This document shows, in pieces, positions 59,166-64,000 of a stretch of 64,000 bases of DNA. A program made the translations under genes and the position numbers. Positions within the stretch are counted from its first letter, which is position 1. The number at the start of each line of letters is the position of its first letter. The notes under the pieces are model-generated. The model ran no database searches. It saw only the letters and a list, made by a program, of their open reading frames with translations, and was not told the DNA's origin. The stretch is from the NCBI RefSeq assembly GCF_000503055.1, contig NZ_AYVY01000005.1, forward strand, positions 79,228 to 143,227, written 5' to 3'. This DNA comes from Mesorhizobium sp. LSHC420B00 (GTDB lineage Bacteria > Pseudomonadota > Alphaproteobacteria > Rhizobiales > Rhizobiaceae).

Positions 59166-60127
59166 TGCTGCACCTTGCGGAATTGCGGGATGGCGACCGC
59201 CCCGATGATGATGAGGCCTTGGGCGACATACTGAGCAACTGGCGTGAAGCCGAGGAAGAACATGACACTGATCATCAGGCTGAGCAGCAGGCTGCCGGCA
59301 AGCGCGCCGCGCATCGTGCCCTGGCCGCCGAGGAAGCCGATTCCGCCGAGCACCGCGGCGGCAATGGAATTCAGCGTGAAGGCTGTGCCTATGACCGGGT
59401 CGCCCGAACCCGTTTGCGCGGCGACGAACAGGCCGGCGCCTGTGCAAAGCAGACCGCTGATCGCATAGGCCGCGATCCGCGCGCCGTCGACCGGCACGCC
59501 GGAGCGATAGGCGCCGACCGGATTCTCACCGGCGGCATAGAGGCTCAACCCAAGCGGGGTGGCGAGATAGAGTTTCCACAAAAGCACGACGAGCACCAGC
59601 AACACGAATGCCGCCGGCGTGTTGCCGGCAAGCAGGTCCGACAGCCACTCCGGAATGGCGCCGCCCGGCCTCGGCAGGATGAGCAACGCAGCACCGCCGA
59701 TGATGAAGGAGCCGGCGAGCGTCACCACGATGGCCGGCAACCGAAGTTTCACGACGATGAACCCCGTCGCGGCACCGATGCCGATACCGGTCAGCGCCAC
59801 CACGGCGGTGCCGCCGGCTACGCCCAGCGGCCCGATCATCGTCGTCGCGGCGATTACCGCGCCGAGACTGACCATTGCGCCGATTGCCAAGCTGATGCCG
59901 CCGGTGAGCATGAGGATCGCCTGGGCCATCGCGACCAGCGCCAGCGGAAACCAGCTCTGGGTGAATTTGGCGAAGCCGGACGCCGTCAAGAGGCCGGGGA
60001 ACAACACGCCGTAGGCAACGAGGAACGCCAGAACCACGGCAAACAGGCTGCGCACGCCAACATTTCGGCGCAGCTGAACTCGCCAGTAGAGGGCGCCGGC
60101 TTGGCTTGAGGATACAACCGTGCTCAT
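59162..60127 (-). CDS. Ribose-type ABC transporter permease (first)
   Basis: A 321-residue BPD_transp_2 permease with about nine membrane segments. ILMLTGGISLAIGAMVSLGAV and LGGIGFLGGQGTMRGALAGSLLLSL are the family signatures. The first reads GGISLAIG where most members have GGIDLSVG, a small departure. The start at 60127 (MSTVVSSSQAG) overlaps the ATPase stop as ATGA. It belongs to the leftward operon binding protein-ATPase-permease-permease. Confidence 0.92.
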   Translation of the reverse strand: MSTVVSSSQAGALYWRVQLRRNVGVRSLFAVVLAFLVAYGVLFPGLLTASGFAKFTQSWFPLALVAMAQAILMLTGGISLAIGAMVSLGAVIAATTMIGPLGVAGGTAVVALTGIGIGAATGFIVVKLRLPAIVVTLAGSFIIGGAALLILPRPGGAIPEWLSDLLAGNTPAAFVLLVLVVLLWKLYLATPLGLSLYAAGENPVGAYRSGVPVDGARIAAYAISGLLCTGAGLFVAAQTGSGDPVIGTAFTLNSIAAAVLGGIGFLGGQGTMRGALAGSLLLSLMISVMFFLGFTPVAQYVAQGLIIIGAVAIPQFRKVQQ

Positions 60128-61632
60128 GCCGCAACTTTCTGCTGTTCGGCGCCCATTGCGGCGGAGACGATGACTTCCTCGCTCAGTGCCTCGCGCTCGA
60201 GCATGGCCTTGATGCGACCTTCTCGGACCACGGCGACGCGGTCGCAAAGGTGCACCAGTTCGGGTGTGTCGGAACTGAGCAGGACGATCGCCTTGCCGGC
60301 GGCAGCGAGATTGCGAAGCATCATGTAGATCTCACGCTTGGTCTCGACATCGACGCCGCGCGTCGGATCGTTGAGGAGAAGCACAAGCGGATCGTGTGGC
60401 ATCCATTTCGCCAGCGCGACTTTCTGCTGGTTGCCACCTGAGAGTGCCTGCGCCGGGCGATCGAGGTCGCCCTTGATGGCAAGCTGGGCGGCGAGTCCCC
60501 TCGCCAAATCGCGCTCGGCACGCCGGCTGCGCAGCTTCAACGCCGGCAGCCTTGCGAAGGCTGGTAGCATCATGTTGGTGATGATGGGATGGATCAAGTG
60601 CAGGCCTTCGCGCTTGCGGTCGGCCGGGACATAGGCGAGGCCGAGCGCATTGGCTTTCGGCACGCCGCCCGGCAGACCCGAAGCAGCGTTTACGGTCGCG
60701 GATGCCGACCTAGCCGGGATCGCGCCGTAGAGGCCAAGCAGCAGATCTTCCTGCCCCTGCCCGACCAGGCCGCCGATCCCAAGCACCTCGCCTGTCCTGA
60801 TGTCGAGATCGACGTCGCGCATCAGGCCGGCCGAAAAATTACGAACCGAGATGGCGTTGGCTGGCGATGGCGAAGGCTGCCATCGTGGAAAGAGATCGCC
60901 GGGGTCGCGGCCGACCATCAGCCGCACCAGCCCGGCGGCATCAGTTTCTTCCAGCGAGCGGTCCGCCGTGCAGGCGCCGTCCTTCAGTACGGTGACATGC
61001 TGGCACAGTGTCATCACTTCGTTCAGCCGGTGCGAGATGTAGAGAATGGCGATGCCCTCGGCCCGAAGCCTTTCCAGCAAGTCCGTGAGGGTTTTTGTCT
61101 CGGTTGCCGATAGCGATGAGGTGGGTTCGTCGAGAATGAGCACGCGCGGCCGCCGGTAGAGCGCCTTGGCGATCTCCACCATCTGACGCCGGCCGAGTGA
61201 CAGATGCCCCACCGGCGTAGACAGCGGTTCGCGAAGGCCGACAAGATCACATGCGGCCCTGGCCCGTGCGGCAAGTTCCGTGTAATCGACCAAGCCGAAT
61301 CTCTTGGGATAGGCGCCGAGCCCGATATTTTCGGCGATCGAGAGGCTGGCCGTCAGGCTGAGTTCCTGTTGGACAACGGCGATCCCGGCATGCCGCGCAT
61401 GAGCGGGGCTCATGCGCGATACCGGGCGTCCATCAACCTCGATCGCCCCGCCGTCCGGGCGCAGGGCGCCGGACAAAAGGTTGATCAGCGTCGACTTCCC
61501 CGCGCCGTTCTCGCCGAGCAGCGCATGCACGCGGCCCGGCTGCAGAGCGATGGAAACGTTGCGCAGGACGGGGTTGCCGAAGAAGGACTTCGACACCCCC
61601 CGCGCGGCGAGAAGCGTAGCCGTGGTTGTCAA
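60124..61632 (-). CDS. Ribose-type ABC transporter double ATPase
   Basis: A 502-residue protein with two ATPase domains (RbsA/MglA class). Domain 1: Walker A GENGAGKST (about 41-49), signature LSLGRRQMVEIAKAL (about 148), Walker B LILDEPTSSLS (about 169). Domain 2 has the degenerate Walker A GIGGLVGQGQE (about 285), a good signature LSGGNQQKVALAKWM (about 400) and LLNDPTRGVD (about 425), the usual asymmetry of this class. The first signature reads LSLGRRQ rather than LSxGQxQ. A TTG start at 61632 has GAAGGG about eight bases upstream. It lies 18 bp after the binding-protein gene. Confidence 0.92.
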   Translation of the reverse strand: MTTTATLLAARGVSKSFFGNPVLRNVSIALQPGRVHALLGENGAGKSTLINLLSGALRPDGGAIEVDGRPVSRMSPAHARHAGIAVVQQELSLTASLSIAENIGLGAYPKRFGLVDYTELAARARAACDLVGLREPLSTPVGHLSLGRRQMVEIAKALYRRPRVLILDEPTSSLSATETKTLTDLLERLRAEGIAILYISHRLNEVMTLCQHVTVLKDGACTADRSLEETDAAGLVRLMVGRDPGDLFPRWQPSPSPANAISVRNFSAGLMRDVDLDIRTGEVLGIGGLVGQGQEDLLLGLYGAIPARSASATVNAASGLPGGVPKANALGLAYVPADRKREGLHLIHPIITNMMLPAFARLPALKLRSRRAERDLARGLAAQLAIKGDLDRPAQALSGGNQQKVALAKWMPHDPLVLLLNDPTRGVDVETKREIYMMLRNLAAAGKAIVLLSSDTPELVHLCDRVAVVREGRIKAMLEREALSEEVIVSAAMGAEQQKVAA

Positions 61633-61650
61633 TGTTGCAACCCTTCAGGC

Positions 61651-62703
61651 TTATTTCTGGGCCAGCAGCTTCTTGAACAGATCCTCATCGAACGGCGAAT
61701 AGATGTAACCGTCAGCCGGGAAATCCTTAGCCCGGGCGAGATATTCGTCGACGTTGGAATTGTCGATCACCGGCAGCGGGATCTTGACGAAAGCCGGCAC
61801 ATCCTTGCCGTCCAGCGCCTGTACGGCGGTGTAGGTGGCGAAAGCGCCGAGCCAGTTCGGCTGCATCGTCGCCCAGCTCTTCAAGCCCTTTTCCTTCCAC
61901 AGTTCGAGGAACTGGCGCGCATTCTCGCCGGTGATCGGCACCTGGTCGCGACCCTGCTTGTCGAGCGCGAGCACGGCACCCGCCGACAGAGCGCCGCCGA
62001 GCGACAGGATGCCGTCGATTTCGGGATTGGCGAAAAGCAGACTGGTGACCGCTTCCTGGGCGGGCGCGACATTGTAGGGCGTGTTCGTTTCGGCAAGCAC
62101 TTTCACATCGGGATGAGCCTTAAGCTCGGCATCGGCGCCTTTGCGCCGGTCGTCACTGACCGAAACGCCGGCTGGGCCATTGAGGATCAGAATTTTGCCC
62201 TTGCCTCCGATGGCGTCGATCAGGAACTTGGCCGCCTGATCGCCCCACTGTGAGGAATCGGTGTTGACCTTGGCGGTCACCTGGTCGGTGTCGACGAGGC
62301 TGTCGAAATTGATGATCGCGATGCCTTTGGCGCAGGCGTCCGCCAGCACGCGCGCCGGCGCGGTCGACGAGCCAGCGATCAGGATGATGGCATCGACATC
62401 GGAATCGATCATCGACTGGATCTGCTGAATCTGGACGTTGGCGTCGCCTTGGGCGTCGGTCACGACGAGCTTGTCGACCAAGCCTTGCTTCTTCAAAGTT
62501 TCGACTTCGGCTTCGATCGTGCCCTGTGTCTGCTTCATCCAGGTCGGAACTGAATAGATGTTGGCCCAGCCGATCGTATACGGCGCCTTGCGGTCGCCCT
62601 TGATGCATTTAGCGGCGGCGTTGGCCTGCGAACCGGCGCCAACGCTGAGGAGAAGACCGAGGCAAAGGGCGCTGGCGGATGCGAAAAACGATGATTTGGT
62701 CAT
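61651..62703 (-). CDS. Ribose-type periplasmic substrate-binding protein
   Basis: A 350-residue binding protein of the type I periplasmic fold. The signal peptide is residues 1 to about 30, ending SQANAA; there is no lipobox, so it is soluble. The mature part opens KCIKGDRKAPYTIGWANIYSVPTWMKQTQ, and the sugar-class pattern IQSMIDSDVDAIILIAGSS is at about 98-116. ILILNGPAGVSVSDDRRKGADAEL follows. The ligand is not predictable by eye. It is the first gene of the importer operon, diverging from iclR across a palindrome. Confidence 0.92.
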   Translation of the reverse strand: MTKSSFFASASALCLGLLLSVGAGSQANAAAKCIKGDRKAPYTIGWANIYSVPTWMKQTQGTIEAEVETLKKQGLVDKLVVTDAQGDANVQIQQIQSMIDSDVDAIILIAGSSTAPARVLADACAKGIAIINFDSLVDTDQVTAKVNTDSSQWGDQAAKFLIDAIGGKGKILILNGPAGVSVSDDRRKGADAELKAHPDVKVLAETNTPYNVAPAQEAVTSLLFANPEIDGILSLGGALSAGAVLALDKQGRDQVPITGENARQFLELWKEKGLKSWATMQPNWLGAFATYTAVQALDGKDVPAFVKIPLPVIDNSNVDEYLARAKDFPADGYIYSPFDEDLFKKLLAQK

Positions 62704-62823
62704 GATTGTTCCCTTCTGAGGTTATGCCTGGACGTGCGGGGTCGAGACGAGAAAACCCGCCGGTTGCCGCATCTCGGAAACCGCCCTTTTTCTCGTCAGG
62801 ACTCTCTGCGCCTGGCTCTTTAT

Positions 62824-62861
62824 TGTCCGATATTCCAGACAAGAGGCCTGTATATCGGACA
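62824..62861. promoter_or_regulatory. Probable IclR operator upstream of the importer operon
   Basis: A perfect 10-bp inverted repeat TGTCCGATAT (62824-62833) and ATATCGGACA (62852-62861) with an 18-base spacer, in the 241-bp gap between the diverging importer and regulator genes. It lies 121 bp from the binding-protein start and 84 bp from the iclR start. The symmetry, length and place fit the site of the adjacent IclR-family protein; binding is inferred. Confidence 0.7.
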
Positions 62862-62944
62862 GATGGGATGCTAGACTGAGCCTTGACATCTTTCAAGCGT
62901 CTTGAGACGAGGGCCGAAATGATTTTGCGCGGGGTGCGGCCCAC

Positions 62945-63745
62945 ATGAGCGATGGCGTCACTGGTTTGATCGAAAGGGAAGTCCGCGCCGAGCCGCGCAA
63001 TGGCGAACGGCGCCGCGGGATTGACCGCGCCATCACGCTGCTTGAAGCGCTTCTGCGGCAGCGCGCGCCGATGCGCGTCGGCGATATCGCCAAGATGATC
63101 GGCGCGCCGCGTTCGACCACTTATGAGATCGTCAACAGCCTGCTGGAAGCCGAAATGCTCGAGAACGTCGGGACGGAAGGCTATGTCTATTTCGGAAAGG
63201 CGATGCATCTGTTCGGCTGGGCCTACTCACATCATAATGCCCATTATCGACGCATCATCGAAACCCTGGACAGACTAGGCGCGGAGACGGGCGAGACCGT
63301 CCAACTGTGTGGCCTGCGCGGGAACAAATACGTCGTCCTTGATTGCCGGGACTCGCCCGGCCCGTTCCGGATTTCAAGCGATGTCGGAGTCGAGGTGCCG
63401 ATCCCGTGGACGGCGTCCGGAAGGCTGCTGCTCGGCCATATGAGCGCGCAGGAAATACAGGACTTCATTCCGCCTGGCGACTACAAGCTTCCCGACGGCC
63501 GCGTCATTGCGCCAGCCGAGTTCTTCGGCGATGTGGCTCTGGCGCGCCAGCAAGGTTTCAGCGAGACCGCCGCTCTGGCTGACCGCTTCACCTGGTGCAT
63601 GGCCGCGCCCATCCGCGATGGCGACGGGGCCATCAACAAGACGCTTTGTTTCGTGTTGCCCGTCGACACGCCGGAAGCCAGGCGCAGCGAATTGCTTGCC
63701 CTGCTATGCGAGCGCGCCCGTGGATTGTCGCTGGCGGGAAGCTAG
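62945..63745 (+). CDS. IclR-family transcriptional regulator
   Basis: A 266-residue regulator. The N-terminal winged helix is at about 25-85 (GIDRAITLLEALLRQRAPMRVGDIAKMIGAPRSTTYEIVNSLLEAEML) and the C-terminal effector domain at about 90-260, with VEVPIPWTASGRLLLGHMS (the conserved ...P.h.TA.GR..L.. block) and RFTWCMAAPIRDGDG. It should sense the imported compound or a breakdown product and control the leftward importer operon through the palindrome at 62824-62861. Whether it also controls the enzyme operon starting at 57204 is unknown, since that site is not repeated there. Confidence 0.9.
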   Translation: MSDGVTGLIEREVRAEPRNGERRRGIDRAITLLEALLRQRAPMRVGDIAKMIGAPRSTTYEIVNSLLEAEMLENVGTEGYVYFGKAMHLFGWAYSHHNAHYRRIIETLDRLGAETGETVQLCGLRGNKYVVLDCRDSPGPFRISSDVGVEVPIPWTASGRLLLGHMSAQEIQDFIPPGDYKLPDGRVIAPAEFFGDVALARQQGFSETAALADRFTWCMAAPIRDGDGAINKTLCFVLPVDTPEARRSELLALLCERARGLSLAGS

Positions 63746-64000
63746 TAAAAATCGGCGCGCGAAGGTTCGGGATAGGCTCCGCTCGTTCAGCCGCAGCAGC
63801 GAGGCCGGAACCGGTATTCCGGTGGGTATGGCAAAGGCGGCAGCGCGCTCCCGCGACCACCTTTGCCCACAGTCCGCAGCGTGCCAGCACCGCAGAGTGC
63901 ACGCGATGATACCGGTGCCTGGGACGATAGTGTCCTGAAGGTTCTGCAAAAAGTTTTGGAGAGAGAACGGCGCTTGCTCTGAAGGGCGAGCGGCCATGGC
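63746..64000. other. Region after iclR to the window end
   Basis: A hairpin CCGGAA (63805-63810) with TTCCGG (63817-63822) lies 60 bp after iclR without a T-run. Short open frames on both strands here have no family features. An ATG at 63996 preceded by AAGGG could begin the next gene, but only two codons are in view. Confidence 0.4.

Noticed and set aside
54479..63745. Considered as an ectoine catabolism locus because of the DoeB-like gene
   Set aside because: DoeA, DoeC, DoeD, the EhuABCD importer and the AsnC/GntR regulator of that pathway are all missing, and the importer is of the sugar type.
63704..63997. 97-codon open frame on the minus strand at the window end
   Set aside because: It overlaps the 3' end of iclR, has no motif and no ribosome site.

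Overview
The window is GC-rich, densely coded DNA from an alphaproteobacterium of the Rhizobiales, most likely Mesorhizobium or a close relative. The evidence is a betI-betC-betA-betB choline-sulfate/betaine operon, an frcBCA fructose importer of the Sinorhizobium type with a ROK regulator, a rhizobial-type (PF06089) asparaginase, a TIGR03808-type Tat-exported repeat protein, a glgP-B-C-A-pgm-glgX glycogen operon, and two families of intergenic palindromes typical of rhizobial chromosomes. No phage, IS element, CRISPR array or replication origin is visible, so this reads as ordinary chromosome with two small toxin-antitoxin pairs set in it.

Layout, left half. 1-1979 is methylmalonyl-CoA mutase, cut by the window edge. 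1986-2660 is an AbrB/MazE-type antitoxin with a Doc/Fic-type toxin behind a repeat-bearing promoter. 2657-5626 holds a GreA/GreB-like factor, the Tat repeat protein and an asparaginase. 5757-6923 is a thiolase. 7094-13445 is the bet operon, which carries an inserted PLP-dependent threonine-dehydratase-like gene. 13409-17215 is a mannose-activation pair: a ManC/AGE-epimerase fusion and a phosphomannomutase. A tRNA-Pro(CGG) with its own promoter follows at 17415-17491. 17562-22976 is an oligopeptide ABC importer with a fused double ATPase. 23350-25615 is an orphan TadE/TadG-like pair. 25629-38713 is the glycogen operon, read leftwards, ending in a GH13 alpha-glucosidase and interrupted by an intergenic palindromic repeat.

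Layout, right half. 38880-44681 is the fructose module: frcBCA diverges from frcR-fucU/rbsD-like-frcK across a perfect inverted repeat that contains both putative -35 boxes. 44935-48978 holds a sugar aminotransferase, a small membrane protein, a luciferase-like monooxygenase and a divergent phospholipid pair (CDP-alcohol phosphatidyltransferase and PgpA). 49193-51330 is a frameshifted FAD monooxygenase diverging from a MarR regulator. 51420-52978 is hipBA.

The least familiar region is 53244-63745, a catabolic locus. An IclR regulator diverges from a ribose-type ABC importer (binding protein, double ATPase, two permeases). Beyond it lie an amidohydrolase and a four-gene set: a D-serine-dehydratase-like PLP enzyme, a RidA-family protein, a DoeB-like M14 deacylase, and an unrecognised probable TIM-barrel protein with a CxCxxC motif. 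My inference is that it imports and dismantles an N-acylated, hydroxylated amino compound, possibly an amino-acid/sugar conjugate. The substrate is unknown. This is the best candidate in the window for an undescribed system.
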